A DNA stretch of 64,000 nucleotides from Rhabdornis inornatus (Eukaryota; Chordata; Aves; Passeriformes; Rhabdornithidae): NCBI GenBank assembly GCA_013397075.1, contig VWZS01009797.1, positions 1 to 64,000 on the forward strand. The letters are read 5' to 3'. Shown here piece by piece: positions 49,801 through 60,967 of the stretch. The translations under genes and the position numbers were made by a program. The notes under the pieces were generated by a model. That model had not been told where the DNA came from and made no database searches. It saw only the letters and a list, made by a program, of their open reading frames with translations. Each line of letters opens with the position of its first letter. Within the stretch, counting starts at the first letter, position 1.

Positions 49801-51208
49801 TGTAATGTGGTTGTGATCAGGCTAGTAATGAATTAGAACTTCTTCACAGTGAAATTATTTCTTTGCATTTATCTTCCCAATGTCTATTTGCCAATTTTTT
49901 ATTCAGTACCATGTTCTGTGGCAACAATTCTTAGTTTTCTGCCTATTATCACTCCTAGACTTCTTTTATCTCTCTTGGCTTCATCTTTCCATTAAATATT
50001 ACTAGCGCTGGAATATTTTTTCTCTCAGATCTTGCATTTCTTCTACTTGAATCTAATTTTGTTGTGGTTTTAATATTTGGCTTGACAGAGAGACAATTTC
50101 CTCTATTCACAGAAAGAAATTGTTTTGTTTTATTGATAACTCTGTTCATTTCTGCTATCAAATAACCATTACGTATTTTCATTTGGTACAACTGCTCAGC
50201 CACTTTGCATTGCCAGTAACTAACAATGAAAATGTACTGGTGAAAAAGTGGAAAAATACTGCTGAAAAATTCCTTTTTTCCAAGCAATTAAAAAAAATTG
50301 TAAGTTTCAATCTAAGCTTCACATTAATTAAGATGAGCTAAAGGGGAAGTTCAGACATGTAATGTTTTAGTGTTAGTTTAGCTTTTAAAACCTGAGATTT
50401 TAATACAAGTGGTTCCAGCCTCAAACCATAATTTCGGTCAAAAACTTGAAGTTTCCACGGGGCAAAAGAAAGAACTTTGGGTTATAAGTACACCTTTCCA
50501 TACACACATATATTTATCCCATCAATAGTTTTTTGGGCATCTGTTACAGTGTGGCAGAGCCAATTACATTTCATTTCTGCCTGGGAGGAGACAATCTGCA
50601 CTCTGTACGTTTTTCCAGTGGCTGTGCAGGATTACTCTGCCTTTCTCCTACCTCTGTTTGGTTTCTATCAAGCTCAACAACAATTGTGTTCAGCTGCTCT
50701 TTTGCGTGTAAAATAATCTTTGCACGGATGGCTTCAGGTCAGGCTTTTCCTTTCTCTGTGATTTTGATGTGACATGGTAAGTGTTCATTTCATCACCCCA
50801 GTGTGTTCTGCTCTCTGGAACACTTCCCATTCACCCAGAGCAGAGGAGAGGAGCCTTGCTGCCAGTTTAGGATGTCACTGATGTCTTTCTCTGAGACCAG
50901 TCTCTGGTTTTGGAAGCTGAGCTAGGATAAATCCTGCTGTAGCCATTCTCTGATGGAGATGGTCACTCCTGCTCAGGCAGCAGAAGTTCAGATGTTGGGA
51001 TGCAGCAGCTGTAAGCATCACCCCAGCCTGGAGGCTGTGAGTTTAGTCCAGTCTCACAAGCACTGGCAAGGAAGTCACAGATGTAGACACTTCAGGATAG
51101 ATGGTGAGAACAGTGATTTGCATTTTTAGGAGAATATGGGGAATATCTGGGACACCAGTAAGCCTGCAGGATGCATATAGAGATACACTTGAAATAGTGG
51201 AGACCTAG
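46801..51208. other. Noncoding unique DNA
   Basis: Long unique stretch. A TATA-like TATAAATA at 47598-47605 precedes GC-richer sequence, but no initiator or exon follows convincingly. A 133-codon plus frame at 49114-49515 is Lys/Ser-rich without a known domain and has an antisense partner frame. No transposon is recognised. Confidence 0.55.
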
Positions 51209-51236
51209 CTATATATTTTATATATATATATATATT
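51209..51236. repeat. (TA)n repeat
   Basis: An imperfect left part followed by about nine perfect TA units. Confidence 0.88.
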
Positions 51237-51949
51237 CCCCCAATGACCTGGGAATTGGAAATTTATGCATATCCTGGGCTTCTGCCATGCATGTAACTGG
51301 GAAAACACAGGCTGGAAGGTCTCCTTCACAGTATATGCACCCAAAGGAACTGCTCACGTTCCCTCCTGTGCATTGTAGGGCTTGCCAGAGTGAAGTGGCT
51401 CACACCAGCTGCAGAACAGAGCAGATGAATTTCACTGTCCTTTTGTCTTCTCTTCCTTCACATTCTTGCTCTGCTCCTCCTCCTTCTGCCACGGGGAAAA
51501 GCTGGGGGCAGCAGCAAGCTGCTCTCTCACAAGGCTCACAATCCAGGTCCCCAGGGCACCTGGAGCTCTCTAGGCACTATCATGAAATTGATGAAAAAGC
51601 AGATGCTTCTGGATAGTCCAAAATTTATTCCAAAGAAACAACAAGAACCTGTTCAATGTAGCAAAGAAAAGTGGGAATTTTCAGGTAGGAAACCATTTGT
51701 TCATTGCTTCTGTGCTCACAGCATCTCTGGTAATGACTGAGGGAAACTTGGATTTTGCCATTGCCACCTCTGCTTATTTTGGAGGATCACTGAAGCTGGA
51801 ATCCAGCCTCAAGGTTGGAGCATATCCTGTGCCAGGGCTCTGCCTGCTCTACAGCAGGGGAGTAGCCAACAGTGAAGCAGGAGAACTCAAGTTTGAGAAG
51901 AAAAGCAAAGTTCTGTGGAAAATGTGTAGGGCAGTGGAAACCTCTCAAT
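51237..51949. other. Noncoding unique DNA
   Basis: GC-moderate unique sequence with frames of 90-109 codons and no domain. Confidence 0.6.
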
Positions 51950-52200
51950 TCCTTTATTTTCATGACTAATCAGCTGGGCTTTCCGCTGGCTCCCCACGCA
52001 GCTAGGTTTATTTTTCACATCACTGCATTTAAATTCAAGTGCGGGAGAGGGGAGTATGGGCACTTTCATTTGTTCAGCATATTTATAAAAGGCCCAGAAA
52101 TGAACATGTGGCATCAGATGAACACCTGGCAATCAAAGCCGGGAGAGCCAGCTGTTGCCTTTGTAATTGGAATTACAAATTCACACCATCCGTCCTCTCT
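51950..52200. promoter_or_regulatory. Possible enhancer with palindromic homeodomain site
   Basis: A perfect inverted repeat with 9-bp arms, TTTGTAATT at 52160-52168 and AATTACAAA at 52171-52179, is separated by only GG. It contains two opposed homeodomain cores (TAAT and ATTA) four bases apart, an arrangement suited to a homeodomain dimer. A consensus TATA box TATAAAAG lies at 52084-52091. CpGs are retained (TTCCGCTGG, CCACGCAGC, GTGCGGGAG, GCCGGGAG, ATCCGTCC). No transposon signature is seen. The enhancer reading is inference. Confidence 0.35.
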
Positions 52201-53160
52201 CTACTGTACCCACACTGCTCATGAAAGCAGAGGAGTTAGCTCTGGGTGCATATGCCTGAGAAGCAGCAGCCAAAGACAATGTTTGGGCTATCTGCTAAAA
52301 AAAGAAACTCTTCTTGCCTTTTCCCTGTAAGAAGCAATAGTTTTTAAGCCAGCTGTGCCTGCAACTCCCATTTGCTACAGAATTCTGTCTGTGTCTTTAC
52401 TGCAGGGCATGCAACTTTCAACAACTTTGCAGTTTGGAAGTTGAACCCACTTCATTCCTGACTTCCCTCCAGCTGATCCACACAGTATCCTTCATGCTGG
52501 AGTTCATAGGTCTCTCTTCTCCTCTGGCTGGTTTAGCTGCTGAGTTATTGAAGACCATGGGTAATGAAAGACGCCTGTGTTACCCTCCCTTGCACAGCCT
52601 GCACTTCAAGGCTTTGGTCAGGAATCCTATACGTTAAAAAAATAGGGAAGCAAAGAACCAAAGGCATCTTGAACGTACACACTGTAACTAAAGGAAAAGA
52701 AAGAGTCGGAGCCACCACTTGAGAACATGTGAGTCAATAAAGTTTTATAAAAGAAGCCCATAAAACTGCCATGGAAACTTAACCATTGCATGCATCTAGG
52801 GTGAGAGCAATTCACTGATGCTGGAGTAGGACCTTGAGTAGCGTTCCTCTTATCTCCCATGCTGGGATCTTCTATTTAAAACATATGGGGGAGGCTAAAG
52901 TTCGTAGAGCGACTGCAGTGAAAATAAAAATTTTTAAAAAATGCTCATGTGCTCACACACAAACCCAAACAGATGGGAAGAAATTAAGATGGATTTGCAG
53001 AGGAGGTTGTGCTCACAGTAAAGCACATCTCCAGTGGTGCAGGGCAGGGGGAACTGGCTTCTCTGGTGGCAGCTGATAGACACAAGCACTTGAGCAGTTC
53101 ACAGCCTCTCTGTTGTCCCCGACAGAAGATTTGTAGGTAGCTCTCCACCAGCCACCAGGC
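52201..53160. other. Noncoding unique DNA
   Basis: Unique sequence without recognised repeats. An acceptor-like CCCCGACAG at about 53117-53125 is followed within a few codons by stops in the frames I checked, so I do not call an exon. Confidence 0.55.
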
Positions 53161-53400
53161 TGATGGGTCAGGGGTCGTGACCTGTTGATTTACCGAAGTA
53201 TGATCAACTCACACAAATTATCGGCGTCAGAGAGCCCTGACAACTTCAATATGATGAGCGATGAGAGCAATTGTTTGTGACATGTGAAAGCGGCGGGAGA
53301 GAGCCGCTCTGCACTCGGCAGCAGCAGGGGCAGCCCTGTCCCCTCGCCCACCCCGAGCACTGCTGGGGCCAAACCAAACCCCAGGCCCCACCGGGAAAAA
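53161..53400. promoter_or_regulatory. CpG-containing block, possible conserved element
   Basis: About ten or more CpGs lie in 240 bases, clustered at 53217-53310 and 53340-53395, in contrast to the CpG-poor surroundings. A plus frame of 38 codons (53164-53280) reads ...SASESPDNFNMMSDESNCL and a minus frame of 60 codons overlaps it. I recognise neither. An imperfect GCGGC...GCCGC inverted pair near 53290-53305 could form a hairpin. A regulatory or weak promoter-like element is possible; a small terminal exon cannot be excluded. Confidence 0.28.
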
Positions 53401-53863
53401 CCATCTTCTCAGGCTGAGGCAGAAAGAAGCAGGAGAGATTAGAAGCTGTTTCGAAGGATGGCTTGGTTATTTCTTTTTCTCACTGCTGGTGCACTCAGTG
53501 CAAGGAGATGTTGAGGGATGGGGGCTTTAAATCCGATGGGAAGTGCTAGGGGATTCGGATCTAGGAAAACCCTGGAGCTGGTGCTGTCTGCGAGGTTTAA
53601 TCAAATGGATGTACCAGCTTCTTCGAGTTATCTTTGGGGGCTGTTGTCAAAATCCTTTTTTTTTTTGTCCTCCTTTTTTTCTGAGCTTCATTCACATAGG
53701 AAAAATTTTGCCTGGGGTGGGATGGGAAAATTATAGCTGCTGGGCATTTTGCCTTGATCCTTCAATTCCTCTTAATCGACTGTGCTATTCAGATGGGGGC
53801 AGAGGATAGCAGAGGTAGTTGAAAGGAGGCAGGGAGTGCCAAGGGGTTAGGGCAGGATGTTAA
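53401..53863. other. Noncoding unique DNA
   Basis: GC-moderate to T-rich unique sequence with a T-run at 53656-53667. No gene is recognised. Confidence 0.6.
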
Positions 53864-53898
53864 GTGTGTGTGTGTGTGTGTGTGTGTTTGTGTTTGTA
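53864..53898. repeat. (TG)n dinucleotide repeat
   Basis: About a dozen TG units followed by interrupted TTTGTGTTTG. On the minus strand it encodes a Thr-His run within an otherwise unremarkable frame. Confidence 0.92.
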
Positions 53899-56739
53899 CG
53901 CTTGTGCAAGGAGGAGGAAGAAAGCCCATAGTCCAGGAGAAGGATTGGGCTCTGAGAAAATTATTTTTTTTAAAAAAAGCTATGCTATTCTTGCAGAAAA
54001 TGCTCTTTCGGTGACCATGCCATGGACGTGCAGCCACCAGAGAGTCCCTGCCAGGCACATGGGTGGCCCAAGCCTGGCTCCCATCCCACCATCTCCTACT
54101 GCTCTGCCTGGTCCTGTGTGGGTGTCTTCACCTCACATTTAACAGAAACAAGCAAACCAGAGCTATTACAACTTCTCCCTGTGTTTTATTCACAGTGGGC
54201 ATGTTGCACTCAGCTCATTTCTGTGTTTGTTTTAATCCATTTGTTTACTTTGTGAACAGAGATGCATACAATAAATATCATGATCTATTAAGCTATCGAT
54301 TTTTAATTTCCTATGAAAAATCTGCAGCACAAAATAGGTTTTTGGAGCCGCCAGAATAGTCAGAGCATATGACCTGGCAGAGATGAAAAGTCAAGATTTT
54401 TTTCATCTATCTTTACCATAATGACCTTTTAAATATTTATTGCATATATATAAAAAGGCAGAGGAAGACAATACTTGCAAATATATATGCTTAACCTTGA
54501 GTTTAAACCAAACAAAATAGTATTTAAAGAAATACTGATTAAATTATTTATTACCCAGGTCAATGGTTGCAGAAACACAGTTTATATAAAAACATTAAAA
54601 TTCTGGCTATTCTAAGTACCTGCTTTAGAAAAAATCCAAACCTCTTAATGCAGTTTTAATAAAACTAAAAAAGTCATGCTCTTGTTTCAAGTGGAATAGT
54701 TTTGCTGTTTCTGAATTATAATCATTCAAGACCTAAATCTAACCACAAGAGTTTAGTGCACAGATGCAATATACTTGCTAGAAAACCCTTAAGAAACAGC
54801 TGTTTGATTTAGGATCTCAGTCAGTAACACAAGATGTGATGGTTTAATGGGATTGATGTCAAATAACAGAAAATGAGAACAACTAATACAGAAAGAAGAC
54901 TTTTGAGGAGGATTAATTAATAAATTAATAGCTGTGTGCATGGATGGAGTACAAATAAGCCAACAACAGTTCATTATTCCCTTAAACAAACATGATGAGC
55001 AGATCCTTCCAAAAGGAAGTTGGACTATTTGTGCTTGAGTAAAGATCATGTGTGAGTGGATGAATGGATGAATGGATGGATGGATGGGTCGAGAGATAAT
55101 TTATATATGAGGTGCACAGAGACAAACACACGTGCCCACGCTCACGCACATGTATTTAAATACAGTGTACTTTTCAAGTGTATATTTTATTGCACTCCAA
55201 GGGTCAGACTGGAATAGTCTAGCATTTAATCATATTTTTGCCTTGTATTAAATTTTGGTGTGTTTTAGTGGGTGACAGATTAGGTTATGCTACATCAGGA
55301 ACAGATAAAGATCACCCCTTTTCCACATCACATTTTTATTGCTAGAGATAGTCATGACTTTTTCTAAAAAAACCCACAAAACAAGCCTTTTATCAGAAAA
55401 TGCTGATTTCTTGGCATCAAGGCTTTCTATGGAAAATGTTTATGTTTTTGCATTTTTAATTAAATAGGTTTTTTTAATTGTTGGAACATAAGTTTCAAAA
55501 CAAAAAAATTCCAGATTTTCAGTTCAAAACAAGATTGTTTGAAATGTACATTAATTAGCATACAAAAATAACAATCCCAGTACTAAAATGAAATGTCTCA
55601 GAATGATCAAAACACAAACAGGTTTCTACAGCCCTGAAGTGATATAATTTCTTTGCTTTACAGAAGTTTCCAGGCTTTTCATTGTTTGTCAAAATGAGCA
55701 AAAAATTTTTTTTTAAAATACACAAGAGATTAGCAGAACACTATTTTGCCCAGTTTGAGAGTACTGCTCAGGCTAAGCAGGAATATCAGAGGCTGGACAG
55801 AATAAATGAATAAATACATTAAAAATAATGGATCAAAGCAATCTGGTTTTGAGCAAGAAAGCACTTCCAATTTAAGGGTCAGCATTTTTGACAGAGATAT
55901 ACAAATATTCACGTGTGTATTAAAATAAAACCAGTAGGATATATAGATCTATACACACATGCACATCCACCCTCTCTAATCATTTTATTTGATTTTTGCA
56001 GTTGGCTTTTTCTTTTTCATGGTGATGTGCTGCACAAATTTCATGCAGAAACTTCATAGCTAAAACAATCACCACAAAAACCTGGGTTAATGATTAACTC
56101 CGAATGAAGAGTTATAAGCACTCATCAAGGTAATACATGATACAACTTAGCCATTTCCTTTCTCTTTTCAGTTTTTCAAAAGGGGCAAGGGAGCATGAAG
56201 AATAAAGCCAGGCATCCTTATTTGGTTGAAATAATAGCCAGTATACCAGAACTTCAGACAAATCCTTCTTGCTTTCTTTCAGCGGCCTCAACCATTTTGA
56301 TCTCATTTCATCATTGAATGGACCCCTTAACAGAGAGTGACCCCATATTTTAGGACTGAAAACATACACCTTGTTAGTGTGAGTTTATTTTTTTGTTGTT
56401 TGAAAAGTGGGCAAATGTAGTCAAAGCTCTCACAAAACATCACAAGAGGCTCTTTCTTCTTTCATGGCACACTGAACATGTAAAGTAATCATTGTTTACA
56501 ATACAGAGGCAGATAGCAAAGACGTGTTTGTTGTCTCATGCTGTATCTTATTATGCATTAGATTTTGATTTCAGTTGCTTTGCCTTTCCATGTTATTTTA
56601 ATTTTGAATGATGATCACTGAAGGGAAAAAAAAAAAGGAACAGCAAAGACAGGTTGTGTCAGCAAGAGCGTGGTCCCCTCATTCAGAGCACGTGTAGGCG
56701 GAACCTGGAGCACGGTGCTGGGCACTGGGCACCTCATTA
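53899..56739. other. Noncoding AT-rich DNA
   Basis: Strongly AT-rich, mostly unique. The 54220-54440 part (AAGCTATCGATTTTTAATT near 54290) has the texture of a conserved element but nothing decisive. An adenine run lies at about 56622-56633. Very few frames exceed 80 codons, consistent with noncoding AT-rich DNA. Confidence 0.6.
55057..55087. repeat. GGAT/GAATG microsatellite
   Basis: Units of GGAT mixed with GGATGAAT, about 31 bases. Confidence 0.85.
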
Positions 56740-57090
56740 CCACAGGCAAATTGGAGGAGCCAAGGATGGCTGGGAGCACGATGAAGGGGCTGCTAGGGCT
56801 GGCTTGAGGAAAAGATTAAAAGACTGAAATATGTATAGCCAGGACAAGTGACGGGGCAGCCCTGCTCCCCACGCTCCAGAGGGAGGGAATCCTTTCCTGG
56901 AAGCCTGAGGGACTCTGCTATGGAGAAAGTGGATGATACAGAGCACAAAGGAGACACAAGGGACACCTCAGGAGATGCTGGGTCTAGCTGTGAAAGAACG
57001 GTGAGCCCTGGAACAGCCTCCTCAAAGAAGCTGCAGAAAGTCCTTGGTTGGGGATACTTCAGGAGAGCTGAGCTGAGCATGACAAAATTC
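56740..57090 (+). mobile_element. Old CR1 LINE fragment (plus orientation)
   Basis: Diverged CR1 3'-region blocks occur in the correct order: AAATTGGAGGAGCC near 56748, GAGGAAAAGATTAAAAGACT with GAAATATGTATAGCCAGGAC at 56808-56845, and TGGAACAGCCTCCTCAAAGA with GTCCTTGGTTGGGGATACTT at 57010-57060. The last corresponds to the CR1 segment that usually reads as TGGAACAGGCTGCCCAG followed by a GGAGATA motif. The 3' tail is missing. This element explains the 120-codon plus frame at 56848-57210 and its antisense frames as non-genic. Confidence 0.72.
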
Positions 57091-59106
57091 CCAGAGGGAC
57101 AAATCCTGGCAATGACCTGGGTGCATCAGCAAGTCATTCACACTCCTGCCTTTTGTTTCTCTCCCCCTCTTAGTTGGCTTTTTGCTTGTTTACTCAGAGT
57201 GTTCACATGATTTGAAGCTTCTTAATACTAAAATTCAAATGCCTTTCAAGTGCTCTGAAGGACATTTGCACCCAGCCAGGAACACTGATTCCACAAAAGC
57301 CTCATCAATTCTTCTCTCAGTGCCATGGGATAGACGGTAGCAGCCTGAGACAAATGTGGAGGAGCTCAGCATGGGGTGATGAGAGCAGCAGAAACTGACT
57401 TTTCGTCTTTTTATCTTCCCCAAAGGATCTAGTTCAAGCAGGGATGGTGTTTCAAGAGGGCTCCCTTGCTTGACTCCAACACTGACTTTTGTTTGACCAA
57501 TAGACAACACCATGCCACGAGTTCTCCTGGAACTGATCCCTCAAAATGCTGCCAAGGACACTGCCAGGCACAGGCAGCACTGACCAGGATGTGTTCAAAT
57601 ACTGCAGTCATATGGGTGAATTTAGGATATGTACTGAGACTGAAATTGTCTTATGCTAGGCAGAAGATAACAATGGAAGCTTTGGAGTAAAAAATTGCCT
57701 GAAAGGACTTTGAATGTTACTGATTTTTTTCTCTAAAAAATTACAAGTTTTTTCAACCATCTCTAGTGAGCATATTAGATGAAGAGGATTAGCATAAGAA
57801 ATACGACTCAATGCAAGAATTGTAAATATTGAACAAAAACTGACAATTAGCAAGGAATGAAAAGGAAAAATACAGTTACAAAGGAAAAAGCAGTTAAAAA
57901 TTAATTGAAATTACCCCCAAATTAAGGACATTCACTGATGTAAAACCCAAATATTTGGAGATAGGGGAAAGGAGAGATCAGAAATTTGCATATAGATGTC
58001 GATAAACAGATTTTTCTAAATAAATGAGAGTTGTGTGTGAGTGATCCATAAGCCTTGCTTCCAAAAATGACAAAGGAAAGACCCGTATAAATGTCAGCAG
58101 ACTGTGGATCAGGCCCCAAGCCTTAAGTGGACAATCCAGAACATTACAAATCACTCCTGGGATCAAGCTGCATGGATGTCATCTAATTACAGATAAAACT
58201 ACAGAGTATTTAACATCTCGTTAATTTAAATACCTGGGGCCATATCATGGCATCAATTTTTAAGTAGATGTCCCCATTGATATCAAAGATGAGTTCACAC
58301 AATGCAGCCCACGCTGCTGAACCTTGAGGGACAAAGCAGACAAAGGGAGGTGGAGAGGGAGACACAACAAAATATTCCCCTTTCTTCCACTCCCTTTTTC
58401 AATCTCCTTCCTTTCTCTATTTTTGGCTCAGTTGCCTGTACATTTTATTAGCTGGTCCCCAAGTGTGATTTCTATAGGCATCATTCTATAGGCATGATGC
58501 TGAGCCATGTTCAGAGGATGAGGATCCTCAAGTTCAGTTTTAAGTTCCCTCACCAAAATGACGTATTCAGTAGTGGGAGGGTTATCACATTTCCTTTCAA
58601 GCTGTCAGAGGTTGTCAGAAACATTACAGATTTTAACATTTGTTCTGTTTTGTTTGGTTTTGTTTCTGATCCTGACTAGAAAAATGAGAGAAAACACAGA
58701 TACTGACATTAGATATGTCAGAGGATACTTCAGAATGTTCCTGACAAAAACTGGTTCTTTAAAAAAAAACATTTTTTAAAATTAGGTTTTTAATATTTCT
58801 AATCTTTTATTTTTAACTTTTTTCCCCAAAAAATTCTCTCAAGTGAAATGTAACAGAAATAATATCACTTTTATTTCTTGAGAGTCAGGACATTTCAAGC
58901 ACTTGGGATTTTAATTTTTGTCACTTTTCTTCTGTTTTCTTTTTTCCCTTGCTATCAGCTAGTACAGATTTATACAGTCACTGCTATGGTAGTGGTTATA
59001 GTCTCCCCATCATCTCCCACTTTCCTTTGAATTTGCTTTCTGGTGTATTTTTTCTAGCAGAGAAATCTCTTTCAAAAGTTAAAAAAAGTGTTAAGAGGAA
59101 GAAAAC
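57091..59106. other. Noncoding unique DNA
   Basis: AT-rich unique sequence. A 14-bp tandem doubling (TCTATAGGCATCAT at 58471-58484, repeated with one mismatch at 58485-58498) also creates a GCATCAT/ATGATGC inverted pair. T- and A-rich patches occur at 58750-58835. No gene is seen. Confidence 0.6.
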
Positions 59107-59165
59107 GGAATCACCGAATGGTTGAGGTTGGAAGGGACCTCTGCAGCTCATCTTTCCAACTCTGA
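59107..59165 (-). mobile_element. CR1 LINE 3'-end fragment (minus orientation)
   Basis: The plus strand reads GAATCACCGAATGGTTGAGG, then TTGGAAGGGACCTCTGCAGC and a CTCATCTTTCCAACTC end. This is the reverse complement of the avian CR1 3' terminus, which begins GAATCA(C/T)AGAATGG in this orientation. Only about 59 bases remain, a very short 5'-truncated insertion. Confidence 0.9.
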
Positions 59166-60890
59166 AACGAAAGATGACACAACAGGGCTTTTGGACAGTT
59201 AGCATTTTTCTTCTAAATCAAGCTCTATGGAATAAGAACAGTGCCAAGACACTTTGGAGGATTAAATTATTTTTTACATTTTTTGTCCAGCTACTCCTGG
59301 TAATTTTGTGATAACAACAGGACAGGTGTGCAAATCTCATAAACCTGTTATCTTTGGCTTCAATGAACCTGCTCACTCCTGCACCAGTGGATGGCCTGTT
59401 CTTATTTATTGTAACAGCAATACTCCCTACTGTGCCTGAGCCTACATTTCAAAACAGGTTGAGGTGTTTGCCCTTTATCTTGCCCTTAAAAAATGCACAT
59501 GAACACACATCAGATTGTGGCCATGAGTTTTCCTGCTGCGTCCAGTGACTGTTCACAGACATAAAATTAAACCCAGGTTGAAGTACCTTGCTAATCAAAC
59601 CTTAAAATCAATATAACCACATAGACTTGATACAACTTCCACTTCGGTTGGAATCAGACACTAAAATGTGCCCAGGTTCTTATAAAAGAAGGAATTTGGT
59701 CTTTGTCAAGAAATAAAAACCCCTTTTTTGTTATTTAGTTCTACACTTCAGAAGAACAAAATACAGAAAGCTCTGTGAGGTATACCACATCCTAATCCTG
59801 AAGAATCTTTGCCTAAGACCTTGAGGAGGTTAAGATACCTTATGCTGAAACACCCTTTCTCTCCAAATGGGAATTTCTTCCAGGGCCTTCATTAAAGTTG
59901 AAGGATTCAGCTCTTATCAGGTAATAATACAGGTGTCACTAACAAAGTAGTTAACGGAATAGATGGTGGCAGAAAGGCCATGCTGCAAGAATACGACATT
60001 TCCTTTGACTCTCTCGGCTTCTGCTTTGCAAGTAAAATTTCCACAGTAACTCAGATGCCACATTCTTTTTCTTTTTTGATATTAAGATATTTCACTACTA
60101 CTATGATAAAACTCACTGCCTCTATTGGGCAGTTCCCAGGAATAAGTTTTCTCTGGCTATCTTAGGAGAGCTTCATGTTCTCTAACTTCTGTGTTTCATC
60201 AATTTTGGACTTCTACTTTCTGCAAAGACCAAAATGATGAATCTGAATCAAAGCCTCTCTAAGGAGTAACCACAACTGGTGGGCTGCAAGGAGGTGTCAA
60301 GTGACTTTGTCACCCCAGACTGAATTTTTTTACTTTCTCAAATGTTTCTGAAGCTGTTTTTGAAACTTTAATCATGAGAATATTTTTCTCTTTCTTTACA
60401 TCTTCACTAATTTTGAACTAAAGAACAAAATGCATTGGTGTAAAAACTCAAAACCAATTAGTGATTAGGGTCCTTTTAGTTTAGGGCATGAAGATATTTA
60501 TTCAGTATACGTTGAAAGTGCTCAGCCTTTGCAGAAATCTTACACCTTTCAAAAGTCACAAGGGATGCTCCCAAATATGTCAGGAATGTGAAAAATAAAT
60601 GCATTATGCCATTAAATGTGGAGGAGAAAATACCCAATGGCAGAAGCCTTCCAAACCTAGTCTGTTTTCCAGGACAAAAACACTTGCATCCAAGGTTAAA
60701 TTCTTGGCTAACAATCCCATTCTATTTTTAGTTCCAATTTTAATTTTGATCCTAAAAGACTCCCCTTGCTTATTTTTTTCCTTTTCAGAATTCTCCAAGG
60801 TTGTAAGAACAAAGTCACAAATATTTTGCAATGTGAAATCCAAGGTTTAAAAATAGCAACAGGGCCTGTGTGCACAAGAGAGAATCAGAA
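59166..60890. other. Noncoding unique DNA
   Basis: AT-rich unique DNA with short frames only and no recognised transposon. Confidence 0.6.
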
Positions 60891-60967
60891 AGTTGCACAA
60901 ATCAGACCCAGTCTTTGGAAGCTGATGGAGTCTTTCCATTGACTTCATCACGTTTGGAGCAGGACCT
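60891..60967. repeat. Possible ancient amniote repeat remnant
   Basis: The blocks ATCAGACCCAGTCTTTGG, GGAGTCTTTCCATTGACTTC and GTTTGGAGCAGGACC resemble an old repeat type common in turtles, crocodilians and birds. It is typified by CCATTGACTTCAATGG and GGATCAGGCCC motifs. Too decayed for a family name. Confidence 0.4.
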
